From contig NZ_QYZP01000002.1 in the NCBI RefSeq assembly GCF_003595215.1, forward strand, positions 372,001 through 436,000: a stretch of 64,000 nucleotides of DNA, in the 5' to 3' direction. Below the pieces are notes generated by a model. It saw only the letters and a program-made list of their open reading frames with translations. It was not told where the DNA came from and searched no databases. Source of the stretch: Nesterenkonia natronophila (GTDB taxonomy: Bacteria; Actinomycetota; Actinomycetes; Actinomycetales; Micrococcaceae). Positions 27,579 through 37,089 of the stretch are shown here, piece by piece (the stretch's first letter is position 1; each line of letters opens with the position of its first letter). The position numbers and the translations under genes are program-made.

Positions 27579-27616
27579 GGTTTCCCCTCCGGCCTTACCC
27601 AGGCGGAGGGGAAACC
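27579..27616 (+). terminator. Stem-loop after the second binding-protein gene
   Basis: GGTTTCCCCTCCG (27579-27591) pairs perfectly with CGGAGGGGAAACC (27604-27616), a 13-bp stem. The loop can extend by CCT/AGG pairing. No T-run follows and the permease genes continue 70 nt downstream, so a partial terminator or mRNA stabiliser is likely. Confidence 0.7.
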
Positions 27617-27687
27617 CCTGAAAGAACATTGATAGCCTTCTCTGTGCCCAGTTCAGCCCGACCCGCCCCGCACCCCCGAGGACACCA

Positions 27688-28614
27688 ATGACCGGATACA
27701 TCATTCGGCGTCTGCTGCAGTTCGTTCCAGTACTCATTGCGGCAACCCTCATCGTCTATGCCATGGTCTTCCTCATGCCGGGAGATCCCATCCGGGCGCT
27801 GTCCGGTGACAGGCCAATGAGCGATGCGGTCCAGGCGCAGCTTCGTGATCAGTACAACCTTGATGACCCATTCCTCGTGCAGTATGGAAAGTACATGTGG
27901 GGGGTCATCACGCAAGGAGACTTCGGCACTACGTTCCAGGGTCGTCCGGTGTTGGACATCATCCAGCAAGGCCTTCCGGTGACGCTCACCTTGGCGGCAG
28001 TGGCCTTCGGCTTCCAAGCCATTATCGGAGCAATTGCCGGAATCCTCGCCGCTGTCTACAAGGACAGCTTCATTGACCGGTTCGTGCAGGTCTCCCTAGT
28101 CATCGCTGTAGCTCTTCCGACACTGGCCATAGCCTTCCTGCTGCAGCTGACGTTCGGGCTCAACCTGGGGTGGTTCCCCATTGCGGGTATTCGCGATGGG
28201 TTCGTGAGCTACATTCTGCCCGGCATAGTCTTGGCAGCAGTCTCCACCGGCATCGTCGCACGTATGCTGCGCAGTGAACTCATCGAAGCGCTGCAGTCCG
28301 ACTATGTGCGCACCGCTACCGCCAAGGGCATGAAACGAAGTCGAGTGGTCACACGGCATGGTCTCCGCAACTCACTGATTCCCGTGGTCACCTTCCTCGG
28401 CGCAGACCTTGCCACCATGATGGGTGGAGCGATCGTTGTCGAGTCTGTCTTCAATATGCCCGGCCTCGGTGGGCAAGTCTTCCGCTCGATTCAGGCCCAG
28501 GAGAACACCATTGTGGTGGGTATCGTTACGCTTTTCGTCCTCTTCTACGTGGTAGTCAACTTACTTGTGGATCTCCTGTACGCCGCCCTCGACCCCCGTA
28601 TTCGGTACGACTAA
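27688..28614 (+). CDS. ABC importer permease, DppB type
   Basis: A 308-residue permease of normal DppB size and layout. It starts with MTGYIIRRLLQFVPVLIAAT, has the loop MPGDPIRALSG, a periplasmic segment, and the transmembrane core with the EAA loop DYVRTATAKGMKRSRVVTRH. The ending LLVDLLYAALDPRIRYD is typical. It is followed by the DppC partner 11 nt downstream. Substrate specificity rests with the two binding proteins. Confidence 0.94.
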   Translation: MTGYIIRRLLQFVPVLIAATLIVYAMVFLMPGDPIRALSGDRPMSDAVQAQLRDQYNLDDPFLVQYGKYMWGVITQGDFGTTFQGRPVLDIIQQGLPVTLTLAAVAFGFQAIIGAIAGILAAVYKDSFIDRFVQVSLVIAVALPTLAIAFLLQLTFGLNLGWFPIAGIRDGFVSYILPGIVLAAVSTGIVARMLRSELIEALQSDYVRTATAKGMKRSRVVTRHGLRNSLIPVVTFLGADLATMMGGAIVVESVFNMPGLGGQVFRSIQAQENTIVVGIVTLFVLFYVVVNLLVDLLYAALDPRIRYD

Positions 28615-28625
28615 GGAGAGCCGCT

Positions 28626-29558
28626 ATGACTGAGCTTGCCAGATCGCGCTCTGCGGCCCCAGCGGGGGGTCCGGCGCCCAGCCCCACAACTCAGGGACGT
28701 CCACAGGAGGACGCCAGTCTCTGGATGGACACCTGGAGGTCGCTGCGCAAGAACCCATGGTTTCTGGTATCGGCAGTGCTTCTGCTGGTTCTGATCACGG
28801 TCGCGCTGTTCCCACAACTCTTCGCCACGCATGACCCCAGGGAGTGTTTTCTCGGACGGTCTAGGCAAGAGCCTTCGGCGGAGCACTGGTTCGGAACAGA
28901 TATCCAAGGCTGCGACTACTACACCCGGGTCATTTACGGAGCTGCGAACTCCATGGCAGTCGGTGTGATCGTCACGGGCAGCATCCTCGTACTTGGCTCG
29001 CTGCTGGGGCTCATGGCGGCCTACTTCGGCGGATGGGTGGACGCGGTGCTGATGCGCCTGACGGACCTGATCTTCGCCATTCCATATATGCTCGGCGCAT
29101 TGGTCTTTCTCGCGGTGCAGGAGAACCGAAATGTATGGGACGTAGCCTTTATCCTGATCGTCTTCACGTGGCCCACTATGGCGAGACTGATGCGCGGCTC
29201 GGTGCTGGCCGTGATCAACAACGACTACGTGACCGCCGCTCGCGCCCTAGGGGCAGGCCCGCTCACCATTATGCGCCGGCACATTATCCCGAATTCCCTC
29301 GGGCCGGTGGTCGGCTACGCTGCTGTCTACACTGGGGTGATCATTGGGGCTGAGGCAACCCTTACGTTTCTCGGTGTCGGTTTGCAGCTTCCGGCGATCT
29401 CCTGGGGCCTGCAGCTCAACGATGCCCAGAGCTACCTCCAGCAGATGCCGCACCTGCTGACGTTCCCGCTGATCTTCGTCGCGCTCACCGTTTTCGCGTT
29501 CACCACAATGGGTGAGGCGCTGCGTGATGCCCTCGACCCGAAGTCCAAGAAGAGGTGA
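28626..29558 (+). CDS. ABC importer permease, DppC type
   Basis: A 310-residue partner permease. An N-terminal cytoplasmic segment is followed by a first helix (FLVSAVLLLVLITVALF), the conserved EHWFGTDIQGCDYYTRVIYG periplasmic motif and the core with EAA loop DYVTAARALGAGPLTIMRRH. The ending DALDPKSKKR is typical. GGAG lies before the ATG. The ATPase gene starts 7 nt after its stop. Confidence 0.94.
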   Translation: MTELARSRSAAPAGGPAPSPTTQGRPQEDASLWMDTWRSLRKNPWFLVSAVLLLVLITVALFPQLFATHDPRECFLGRSRQEPSAEHWFGTDIQGCDYYTRVIYGAANSMAVGVIVTGSILVLGSLLGLMAAYFGGWVDAVLMRLTDLIFAIPYMLGALVFLAVQENRNVWDVAFILIVFTWPTMARLMRGSVLAVINNDYVTAARALGAGPLTIMRRHIIPNSLGPVVGYAAVYTGVIIGAEATLTFLGVGLQLPAISWGLQLNDAQSYLQQMPHLLTFPLIFVALTVFAFTTMGEALRDALDPKSKKR

Positions 29559-29565
29559 GTCAGAG

Positions 29566-30633
29566 ATGACAACCGCACCGCAGCCCACCACCCCAGCTCA
29601 GGGTGATGGGGACTTCACCAGCACCGGTCCGCTGCTGGAGGTCAAGGACCTTCATGTTGAGTTCCACACCAAACAAGGAGTGGCTCAGGCCATCAACGGT
29701 CTGAACTTCACCCTGGAGGCAGGGGAGACCCTGGCCATTCTCGGCGAGTCAGGTTCCGGGAAGTCTGTGACGGCGCAGACCATCATGGGAATCTTGGACA
29801 TGCCGCCTGGCCACATCGCCGGCGGAGAGATCCGCTACCGTGGCCAGGATCTGCTGGCGATGAAACCCGAGCAGCGGCGTCGCCTGCGCGGTGTGAACAT
29901 CTCGATGATCTTCCAAGACGCGCTCTCGTCGCTCAACCCAGTGCTGCCGGTGGGTTGGCAGATCGCCGAAATGTTCCGCGTGCACCAGAAAATGCGCCGC
30001 AGGCCGGCCCGGCAGCGTGCAATTGAGCTGATGAAACGGGTAGGGATCCCGGCAGCTGAACAACGTGTAGGGGACTATGCCCACCAGTTCTCAGGTGGGA
30101 TGCGACAGCGGATCATGATCGCCATGGCTATCGCCCTCGACCCTGATGTGCTCATCGCTGACGAGCCCACCACGGCCCTCGACGTCACTGTGCAGGCGCA
30201 GGTGATGCGGCTGCTCAAAGAACTCCAGACCGAAAACAACATGGGATTGATCCTGATCACCCATGATCTCGGCGTCGTCGCGGATGTTGCTGACAAGATC
30301 GCGGTCATGTATGCCGGACGCGTCATGGAAGCTGCGGATGTCTACGAAATCTATGCCAGACCTGGACACCCTTACACTAAAGGGCTGCTGGAATCACTGC
30401 CCCGGATCGATGCCGCTGGAGAACGACTGAATGCGATCCCGGGTCTTCCCCCGTCTCTGACAGACATGCCTTCTGGATGCCCGTTCAGCCCCCGCTGTCC
30501 ATACGCCACCGACCTGTGCCGCAATGAGATGCCTGAGCTGCTGCCCATCGTGGGTGAGCACACTTCTGCCTGTCATTATCGCGAGGAGATGCACCGTGGG
30601 CACCTGCAGACCCCCGAGGAGGCCCAAGCATGA
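29566..30633 (+). CDS. ABC importer ATPase, DppD type
   Basis: A 355-residue ATPase. Walker A is GESGSGKS, the signature is FSGGMRQR, Walker B is [11 protein letters not shown], and the switch His lies in LITHDLG. The C-terminal oligopeptide-transporter extension is intact with its Cys pattern ([16 protein letters not shown]...ACHY), which in DppD/F proteins can hold an iron-sulfur cluster. The ATG at 29566 is chosen because AGGTGA lies 7 nt upstream. A longer frame would start inside the permease gene. It overlaps the next ATPase by 4 nt. Confidence 0.94.
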   Translation: MTTAPQPTTPAQGDGDFTSTGPLLEVKDLHVEFHTKQGVAQAINGLNFTLEAGETLAILGESGSGKSVTAQTIMGILDMPPGHIAGGEIRYRGQDLLAMKPEQRRRLRGVNISMIFQDALSSLNPVLPVGWQIAEMFRVHQKMRRRPARQRAIELMKRVGIPAAEQRVGDYAHQFSGGMRQRIMIAMAIALDPDVLIADEPTTALDVTVQAQVMRLLKELQTENNMGLILITHDLGVVADVADKIAVMYAGRVMEAADVYEIYARPGHPYTKGLLESLPRIDAAGERLNAIPGLPPSLTDMPSGCPFSPRCPYATDLCRNEMPELLPIVGEHTSACHYREEMHRGHLQTPEEAQA

Positions 30634-31685
30634 GCCAGCCCAACGACGACGCACCCACGATCCGACCCGCAGACACCGATTTGGTGCTAGAGGTGGAAGA
30701 CCTCGTCAAGCACTTCCCGGTCCGGGAGGGTCTCATCTTCAAACGTCAGACCGGGGCTGTCCAAGCTGTAGACGGAGTGAGCTTCCAGCTCAGGCGTGGC
30801 GAAACCCTCGGCATTGTGGGGGAATCCGGCTGCGGAAAGTCCACCTTGGCCAAACTGTTAATGCGTCTGGAGGAGCCGGATTCAGGGTCTGTGCGGTTCC
30901 GCGGCGAGGACTTTCTGGCTATGCGCGGTGAAGCGCTGCGCCACATGCGCCGAAAGATCCAGATCATTTTCCAGGACCCCTATACGTCGCTGAACCCGCG
31001 GATGTCTGTCGGTGACATAGTTGCCGAGCCCTTCAAACTGCACCCCGAAGCCAAACCCGCTCAGGGTGTGCGCAACCGTGTCAAAGAACTTCTTGATGTG
31101 GTGGGGCTCGACCCTGATCACATCAATCGCTACCCACATCAGTTCTCCGGGGGGCAGCGGCAGAGAATAGGCATTGCTCGCGGTCTGGCCCTTAACCCTG
31201 ATGTGATCATTTGTGATGAGCCGGTCTCTGCGCTGGACGTCTCGGTGCAGGCGCAGGTAATGAATCTACTCAAAGACCTCCAGGATGAGTTCGGCATGAG
31301 TTACATTTTCATCGCCCACGACCTCTCAGTGGTTCGCCATATCTCCGATCGGCTCGCCGTGATGTACCTCGGACGACTGGCTGAGCTGGGTACTGATGAT
31401 GAGCTTTACGGGGCGCCGGCCCATCCGTATACGCAGGCCCTACTGTCCGCAGTGCCGGTTCCGGACCCCACGCTGCGGGGCCAACGGGACGAGATCGTAC
31501 TCAAGGGTGATCCGCCCAATCCTGCGAATCCGCCCTCAGGATGTCGGTTCAGAACTCGGTGCTGGAAAGCAACCGACATCTGCGCCACGGATGAGCCGGA
31601 GCTCATAGTCCGGACTGGCGTCACACAGCAGGTCGCCTGCCACCACGCGGAGCCGAACAAAGCCGTCGCAGCCGAAGACCGCTGA
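30630..31685 (+). CDS. ABC importer ATPase, DppF type
   Basis: The second, 351-residue ATPase of this importer. It has Walker A GESGCGKS, signature FSGGQRQR, Walker [12 protein letters not shown], and the C-terminal extension with Cys residues ([16 protein letters not shown]...ACHH). The DppF-specific insert [15 protein letters not shown] lies near the N-terminus. ATGA overlap couples it to DppD. It ends the operon; typA follows 113 nt later behind its own leader. Confidence 0.94.
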   Translation: MSQPNDDAPTIRPADTDLVLEVEDLVKHFPVREGLIFKRQTGAVQAVDGVSFQLRRGETLGIVGESGCGKSTLAKLLMRLEEPDSGSVRFRGEDFLAMRGEALRHMRRKIQIIFQDPYTSLNPRMSVGDIVAEPFKLHPEAKPAQGVRNRVKELLDVVGLDPDHINRYPHQFSGGQRQRIGIARGLALNPDVIICDEPVSALDVSVQAQVMNLLKDLQDEFGMSYIFIAHDLSVVRHISDRLAVMYLGRLAELGTDDELYGAPAHPYTQALLSAVPVPDPTLRGQRDEIVLKGDPPNPANPPSGCRFRTRCWKATDICATDEPELIVRTGVTQQVACHHAEPNKAVAAEDR

Positions 31686-31744
31686 GCCATGCTCACCCGT
31701 CGATGAGAAATCATGGGTTGATCTCGCGTACACTAGTGTGGTTG

Positions 31745-31766
31745 AGCACTCGACTGTCGAAGTGCT
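31745..31766 (+). promoter_or_regulatory. Hairpin in the typA leader
   Basis: AGCACT (31745-31750) and AGTGCT (31761-31766) pair, with CGAC/GTCG extending the stem around a one-base bulge. It lies 33 nt before the typA ATG, in the presumed 5' untranslated region; TACACT at 31729-31734 is a possible -10 element. It may terminate read-through from the ABC operon or modulate typA translation. Confidence 0.4.
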
Positions 31767-31798
31767 GATCCCTATTTTCGGAAGGCCCTTCTTTTTCC

Positions 31799-33721
31799 AT
31801 GAGCACTGTGTCACGCAATGATCTGCGCAACGTCGCGATCGTCGCCCACGTCGACCACGGCAAGACTACGTTGGTTGACGCCATGCTCCGCCAGACCAAA
31901 GCAGTCGGCGGCCACGGCGATCTTGAAGACCGAGTCATGGACTCCGGGGACTTGGAGAAAGAGAAGGGCATCACCATTCTCGCCAAGAACACAACCGTGT
32001 TCTACGCAGGGCCAGCGGCTGAAAAGGTGGCCGACGCCGAGGCGGTCACCATGAACATCATCGACACCCCCGGTCACGCCGATTTCGGCGGCGAGGTGGA
32101 GCGCGGGCTGTCAATGGTTGACGGTGTGGTACTACTGGTCGACGCATCAGAGGGCCCGCTGCCGCAGACCCGATTTGTCCTCCGCAAGGCGCTGCAGGCG
32201 TCCCTGCCTGTCATCCTGGTGGTCAACAAGACTGACCGGCCTGACGCACGGATCGACGGCGTGGTCTCTGACACTATGGACCTCCTGCTCGGCTTGGCCT
32301 CAGATGTGGCGGAGGAGAACCCCGAACTAGATGTGGACGCGGTGCTCGACCTCCCCATCGTCTACGCCTCGGGCAAGGCAGGACGTGCATCCAAAGAACA
32401 GCCGGCAGACGGCGGCCTCCCTGAGAACGAGGACCTCGAACCGCTATTCGAAACCATCTTGGAGCACGTGCCCGCTCCGACGTACGACGACGCCGAGGTC
32501 CTTCAGGCCCACGTCACGAACCTTGACGCCTCACCCTTCCTGGGCCGTCTTGCGCTGCTTCGTGTGTTCAACGGCACTCTGCGCAAGAACCAGCAGGTCG
32601 CTTGGGCTCGCAAAGACGGCACGATCAAGACCGTCAAGATCACCGAACTGCTTGCGACCAAGGGGCTCAAGCGCGTCGCCGCCGAGTCCGCTGGGCCCGG
32701 CGACATCGTCGCCGTGGCTGGCATCGGGGACATCATGATCGGTGAAACGCTTACCGACCTGGAGAACCCCAAGCCGCTTCCTAACATCGTGGTGGATGAC
32801 CCGGCCATCTCCATGACCATCGGTATCAACACATCCCCGATGGCAGGTCGGGTCAAAGGCGCCAAAGTCACTGCTCGCCAGGTCAAGGACCGTCTGGAGC
32901 AGGAGCTTGTCGGTAACGTCTCCATCAAAGTGCTCCCCACGGATCGTCCTGACATGTGGGAAGTCCAGGGACGTGGGGAGCTGGCCTTGGCCATCCTGGT
33001 GGAACAGATGCGTCGCGAAGGTTTCGAGCTCACCGTCGGCAAACCTCAGGTGGTCACGAAGGAGGTCGACGGTGTCCTCCACGAGCCTATGGAAGCTATG
33101 ATCATCGATGCTCCTGAAGAGTACATGGGCGCCATCACTCAGCTGCTGGCGGCCCGCAAGGGCACCATGACCACCATGTCCAACTCCGGCTCCGGGTGGA
33201 TCCGCATGGAGTTCACTGTTCCGGCACGTGGGCTCATAGCCTTCCGCACCCGCTTCCTCACCGAGACTCGAGGTGCAGGAATCGCGTCGTCCTACTCGGC
33301 CGGGTACGAGCCGTGGAAGGGCGAAATTGAGTACCGCACCTCAGGGTCCTTGGTGGCTGACCGCGCGGGTACCGCCACACCTTTCGCGATGATCAACCTT
33401 CAGGAGCGCGGCACCTTCTTCGTCGAAGCCACATCCGAGGTCTATTCGGGGCAAGTGGTGGGAGAGAATTCGCGCAATGAGGACATGGAAGTCAACATCA
33501 CCAAAGAGAAGAAGCTTACGAACATGCGAGCTGCTTCCGCTGATTCCTTTGAAGGTCTCACACCGCCCACCAAGTTCACGTTGGAAGAGTCCCTGGAGTT
33601 CGCCAACGACGATGAGTGCGTGGAGGTCACACCAGAGGCCATCCGCATCCGCAAGGTCCTCCTGGATCCCAGTGAGCGCCTCAAAGCCTCCCGCCGCAAG
33701 AAGCAGGCACTGGGAGTCTGA
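31799..33721 (+). CDS. typA: Translational GTPase TypA/BipA
   Basis: A ribosome-associated GTPase of the EF-G-like class that assists ribosome assembly and growth under cold or stress. The 640-residue protein has the G-domain motifs G1 (AHVDHGKTT), G3 (DTPGHADF), G4 (NKTDRPDAR) and G5 (YASGKAGRAS), followed by the EF-Tu-like domain 2, EF-G-like domains III and V and the TypA C-terminal domain (SYSAGYEPWKG; MRAASADSFEGLTPP). The length is normal for actinobacterial TypA. Two small genes downstream on the same strand follow closely and may be cotranscribed. Confidence 0.96.
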   Translation: MSTVSRNDLRNVAIVAHVDHGKTTLVDAMLRQTKAVGGHGDLEDRVMDSGDLEKEKGITILAKNTTVFYAGPAAEKVADAEAVTMNIIDTPGHADFGGEVERGLSMVDGVVLLVDASEGPLPQTRFVLRKALQASLPVILVVNKTDRPDARIDGVVSDTMDLLLGLASDVAEENPELDVDAVLDLPIVYASGKAGRASKEQPADGGLPENEDLEPLFETILEHVPAPTYDDAEVLQAHVTNLDASPFLGRLALLRVFNGTLRKNQQVAWARKDGTIKTVKITELLATKGLKRVAAESAGPGDIVAVAGIGDIMIGETLTDLENPKPLPNIVVDDPAISMTIGINTSPMAGRVKGAKVTARQVKDRLEQELVGNVSIKVLPTDRPDMWEVQGRGELALAILVEQMRREGFELTVGKPQVVTKEVDGVLHEPMEAMIIDAPEEYMGAITQLLAARKGTMTTMSNSGSGWIRMEFTVPARGLIAFRTRFLTETRGAGIASSYSAGYEPWKGEIEYRTSGSLVADRAGTATPFAMINLQERGTFFVEATSEVYSGQVVGENSRNEDMEVNITKEKKLTNMRAASADSFEGLTPPTKFTLEESLEFANDDECVEVTPEAIRIRKVLLDPSERLKASRRKKQALGV

Positions 33722-33728
33722 GCCGCTG

Positions 33729-34139
33729 ATGCCTCGCCCCGTCCTCCTTGGCATCTGCTTCGCCTCAGGGGTATTCCTAGGGGTGCTCGGCACGGTGCTG
33801 CACGGAAATATCTGGGTTGTTGGGGGCGCCGAATCAGGCTTCGTCATACCCTGGGGCGCGGCACTGGGCCTGCTGGTGCTGCTGCTGGCTCTGCTCTGGG
33901 CAGGCACCACAGGCCGATCTCTGGTGGAAGTCTTAGTCATGGGTGGCACCGCATTCACCGTGGCTACCATCGCCTACCTGTGGCCGGGTTCCGATCAGCT
34001 CGTTGTGCCTTATTCTCCACTGGCCATGGAGACGCTCCCGGGGCCTGTGATCGCATCCTTGGTGTGGTGGCTAGGCGCAGGTGCAGTGACATTGCTCTCG
34101 ATGCTGATCAGCACATGGATCTTGGCCAAAGACCGGTAG
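33729..34139 (+). CDS. Small four-helix membrane protein, conserved in this neighbourhood
   Basis: A 136-residue protein with four hydrophobic segments (VLLGICFASGVFLGVLGTVL; GAALGLLVLLLALLWAG; VLVMGGTAFTVATIAYLW; GAGAVTLLSMLISTWILA). A small membrane protein in this place, between typA and fdxA, is common in Micrococcales and is often listed as DUF6113; I offer that name from memory. The ATG at 33729 is 7 nt after the typA stop. The longer open frame upstream is inside typA and is not credible. Function unknown. Confidence 0.75.
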   Translation: MPRPVLLGICFASGVFLGVLGTVLHGNIWVVGGAESGFVIPWGAALGLLVLLLALLWAGTTGRSLVEVLVMGGTAFTVATIAYLWPGSDQLVVPYSPLAMETLPGPVIASLVWWLGAGAVTLLSMLISTWILAKDR

Positions 34140-34152
34140 ACTTGAGCACACT

Positions 34153-34482
34153 ATGACCTATGTGATCGCTCTGCCCTGCGTAGACCTAAAGGACAAGGCC
34201 TGCATTGACGAGTGTCCGGTCGACTGCATCTACGAGGGTGAACGTGCTCTTTACATCCACCCGGATGAGTGTGTGGACTGCGGCGCCTGCGAACCTGTTT
34301 GCCCGGTGGAGGCCATTTATTACGAAGATGATCTTCCGGAAAAGTGGAGCGAATACTACCGCGCAAATGTCGAGTTCTTCGACGACATCGGATCGCCAGG
34401 CGGTGCTGCGCGCCTCGGAATGATTGAGAAGGACCATGAGGTCGTTCAGGCGCTTCCGCCGCAAGAGCACAACCTCGACTGA
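34153..34482 (+). CDS. fdxA: Seven-iron ferredoxin
   Basis: A 109-residue electron carrier holding one [3Fe-4S] and one [4Fe-4S] cluster. The cysteine patterns are CVDLKDKACIDECPVDCIY and CVDCGACEPVCP, and the C-terminal tail (EYYRANVEFFDDIGSPGGA) is the one typical of actinobacterial FdxA. It is followed 12 nt later by dapC, an order widely conserved in Actinobacteria. It acts in the cytoplasm with redox partners not encoded here. Confidence 0.96.
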   Translation: MTYVIALPCVDLKDKACIDECPVDCIYEGERALYIHPDECVDCGACEPVCPVEAIYYEDDLPEKWSEYYRANVEFFDDIGSPGGAARLGMIEKDHEVVQALPPQEHNLD

Positions 34483-34493
34483 CGGCTGAGCAC

Positions 34494-35627
34494 ATGCTGA
34501 AACTCCCGGACTACCCCTGGGATGCGATGGGGCCGTACCGAGAACTCGCACAGCAGCACGCTGACGGAACGGTCAACCTTTCAATCGGCACACCGGTCGA
34601 CTCCACGCCACAGGTGATCCGCACCGCCCTCACCGAAGCCGCCGACGCACCGGGTTATCCCACCACGCACGGCACGGCGTCACTGCGCCAAGCTATCGCG
34701 GACTGGTACGCCCGTCGGCGGAATGTGCCGCACCTGCACCCTGACGCAGTGATGCCCACCATCGGTTCTAAGGAGCTGGTGGCGTGGTTGCCGACACTGC
34801 TCGGACTGAGCGCCGAAGACATCGTGGTCTATCCCCGCATCGCCTATCCCACATATGAGATGGGAGCTGTGCTGGCCGGCGCTGAAGGGCTGCCCACTGA
34901 TGACATCCATTCCCTTGACGCCGAAATTCTGAGTCGGGTCAAGCTCATCTGGCTGAACTCTCCCGGCAACCCCACCGGAGAAGTGCTCGACTCCGCTCGG
35001 CTCGCCTCCGTCGTGGAACTCGCCAGGCGCTCCGGAGCCGTCGTCGCGTCCGATGAGTGCTACGCGGAGCTGGCCTGGGAGTCTGCGGAGGTCCCCTCCA
35101 TTCTGGATCCCCGCGTCTGCGGTGGCAGCCACCGCGACCTTCTCTCGGTGTACTCGGTGTCCAAGCAGTCCAACCTTGCTGGTTACCGTGCAGCGTTCGT
35201 CGCCGGGTGCCAGGAGCTGATCACCAACCTCGTCAACACCCGTAAACATGCGGGGATGATTATGCCGGCCCCCGTTCAGGCAGCGCTGACCGCAGCAGTG
35301 AGCGACGACACCCACGTCAGTGAACAGCGGGAGGTCTACCGGCGTCGTCGCGCGGTGCTAAGACCCGCCCTGGAGGCATCCGGGCTGATGGTGGAGCATT
35401 CTGAGGCCGGACTTTACCTGTGGTGCAGAGACAGCGCACCTGCCCCGGCGGATACCTGGGGGCTGGTGCAGCGCATGGCGGAGCAGGGCATACTGGTGGG
35501 CCCGGGAGTCTTTTACGGTGCCGCAGGTCAGGGGTATATTCGCGTGGCGCTGACCGCCAGCGATGAGCGAATCCAAGCGGCTGCAGATCGACTGAGCTCC
35601 AGTTCAGGGCCTGTCGTGCCCAGCTGA
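34494..35627 (+). CDS. dapC: Succinyldiaminopimelate aminotransferase
   Basis: Pyridoxal-phosphate fold type I aminotransferase making N-succinyl-L,L-diaminopimelate from the 6-oxo precursor, in the succinylase branch of lysine and peptidoglycan synthesis. The 377-residue protein has WLNSPGNPTGEVL, SDECYAELAW and the PLP lysine in SVSKQSNLAGYRAAF. The C-terminal Arg for the carboxylate is in GYIRVALT. The position right after fdxA is the standard actinobacterial arrangement and supports this rather than a general aspartate aminotransferase. dapD, the preceding step, lies 4 kb away on the other strand. Confidence 0.93.
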   Translation: MLKLPDYPWDAMGPYRELAQQHADGTVNLSIGTPVDSTPQVIRTALTEAADAPGYPTTHGTASLRQAIADWYARRRNVPHLHPDAVMPTIGSKELVAWLPTLLGLSAEDIVVYPRIAYPTYEMGAVLAGAEGLPTDDIHSLDAEILSRVKLIWLNSPGNPTGEVLDSARLASVVELARRSGAVVASDECYAELAWESAEVPSILDPRVCGGSHRDLLSVYSVSKQSNLAGYRAAFVAGCQELITNLVNTRKHAGMIMPAPVQAALTAAVSDDTHVSEQREVYRRRRAVLRPALEASGLMVEHSEAGLYLWCRDSAPAPADTWGLVQRMAEQGILVGPGVFYGAAGQGYIRVALTASDERIQAAADRLSSSSGPVVPS

Positions 35628-35721
35628 GGCCACTTCCTCGCATTCGCGCGAGCGCGCGGCAACACGGTAGGTTACTTACTGTTGTCACCCCTGCGTGTCC
35701 TCAAGATCCTAAGGAGAGCCA

Positions 35722-37002
35722 GTGAGCGAGCAGACCCCAGCGCACTTGAAATATCAGGGCCATGAGCTCGACCTTCCGGTGGAGCCCGCCGTCGAAGGAA
35801 ATGACGGACTGAGCATAGCCTCGCTGCTGAAGACGACCGGCGCGGTCACCTACGACCCCGGTTTCATGAACACCGCCAACACGAAGTCGGCGATCACCTA
35901 CATCGACGGCGATGAGGGAATCCTGCGCTACCGTGGCTACCCCATCGAGCAGCTAGCGGAGCACTCGAACTTCTTGGAAGTCAGCTATCTGCTGATTTAC
36001 GGTGAGTTGCCTACCGAAGGGCAGCTGGCCGATTTCGACAGGGTCACCCGGCGCCACACTCTGCTTCATGAAGAGCTCAAGAACTTCTTCTCCGGCTTCC
36101 CCCGCGACGCGCACCCTATGCCGGTGCTCTCCTCGGCCGTCTCCGCGTTGTCGACGTATTACCCCGACTCGCTAGACCCGTTCAACCCCGACCACGTGGA
36201 ACGGTCCACCTACCGGCTGCTCGCGAAGCTGCCGACAATTGCCGCCTACGCCTATAAGAAGTCAGTCGGTCAACCCATGCTGTACCCGGACAACAGCCTG
36301 AGCCTGGCGGAGAACCTGCTGCGCGGCTGCTTCGGTGTGCCTGCGGAACCTTACGAGGTGGACCCGGATGTGTCGAAGGCCCTCGACACACTGCTGATCC
36401 TGCATGCCGACCACGAGCAGAACTGCTCCACCTCCACGGTCCGGATGGTGGGCTCAGCGCAGGCCAACCTCTTCGCCTCCGTCTCCGCCGGTGTCAACGC
36501 TCTCTACGGGCCAGCCCACGGCGGTGCGAATGAGGCCGTTCTGAAGATGCTCCGCGAGATCCAGGCCGGTGACGTCTCCCCGGAGACCTTTATGGAGAAG
36601 GTCAAGAACAAAGAAGACGGCGTGCGACTGATGGGCTTCGGCCACCGGGTGTATAAGAACTACGACCCGCGTGCCCGCATCGTCAAGGGTCTGGCTGATG
36701 ATCTGCTTGCCAAGCTCGGCGGCGACGACGAACTGTTCGACATCGCTCAGCGTCTAGAGGCCAAGGCCCTGGAGGACGACTACTTCGTGGAGCGCAAGCT
36801 GTACCCGAATGTGGATTTCTACACCGGGCTGATCTACAAGGCGCTCGGGTTCCCGGAGAAGATGTTCACCGTGCTTTTCGCGCTGGGACGTCTGCCGGGC
36901 TGGATCGCTCAGTGGCGGGAGATGCTCACCGATCGTGGAACCAAGATCGGCCGTCCGCGCCAGGTCTACACCGGAGAGGGCCTACGGAACTACCCTGCCT
37001 GA
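35722..37002 (+). CDS. gltA: Citrate synthase (type II-like)
   Basis: Condenses oxaloacetate and acetyl-CoA to citrate, entering the TCA cycle. The 426-residue protein matches GltA-type enzymes: GDEGILRYRGYPIEQLAE near the N-terminus, LHADHEQNCSTSTVRMVGS with the first catalytic His, GPAHGGANEAVLKML with the second, and FGHRVYKNYDPRA with the third region plus the catalytic Asp. AAGGAG lies 7 nt before the GTG. The 94-nt upstream region is the likely promoter. A terminator-like hairpin follows. Confidence 0.96.
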   Translation: MSEQTPAHLKYQGHELDLPVEPAVEGNDGLSIASLLKTTGAVTYDPGFMNTANTKSAITYIDGDEGILRYRGYPIEQLAEHSNFLEVSYLLIYGELPTEGQLADFDRVTRRHTLLHEELKNFFSGFPRDAHPMPVLSSAVSALSTYYPDSLDPFNPDHVERSTYRLLAKLPTIAAYAYKKSVGQPMLYPDNSLSLAENLLRGCFGVPAEPYEVDPDVSKALDTLLILHADHEQNCSTSTVRMVGSAQANLFASVSAGVNALYGPAHGGANEAVLKMLREIQAGDVSPETFMEKVKNKEDGVRLMGFGHRVYKNYDPRARIVKGLADDLLAKLGGDDELFDIAQRLEAKALEDDYFVERKLYPNVDFYTGLIYKALGFPEKMFTVLFALGRLPGWIAQWREMLTDRGTKIGRPRQVYTGEGLRNYPA

Positions 37003-37027
37003 GCCGTTCAGAATCGTTGAGTGGGCG

Positions 37028-37074
37028 AATGTGCCGCCCTGATGGTGCTCCAGAGGATTCCGGAGCGGCACATT
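37028..37074. terminator. Hairpin between convergent gltA and the DUF559 gene
   Basis: AATGTGCCGC (37028-37037) pairs with GCGGCACATT (37065-37074). The 27-nt loop can fold further through CTCC/GGAG. A and T flank the outer stem, so it may serve both strands. Confidence 0.6.
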
Positions 37075-37089
37075 TGGTCACTGAGAGCT

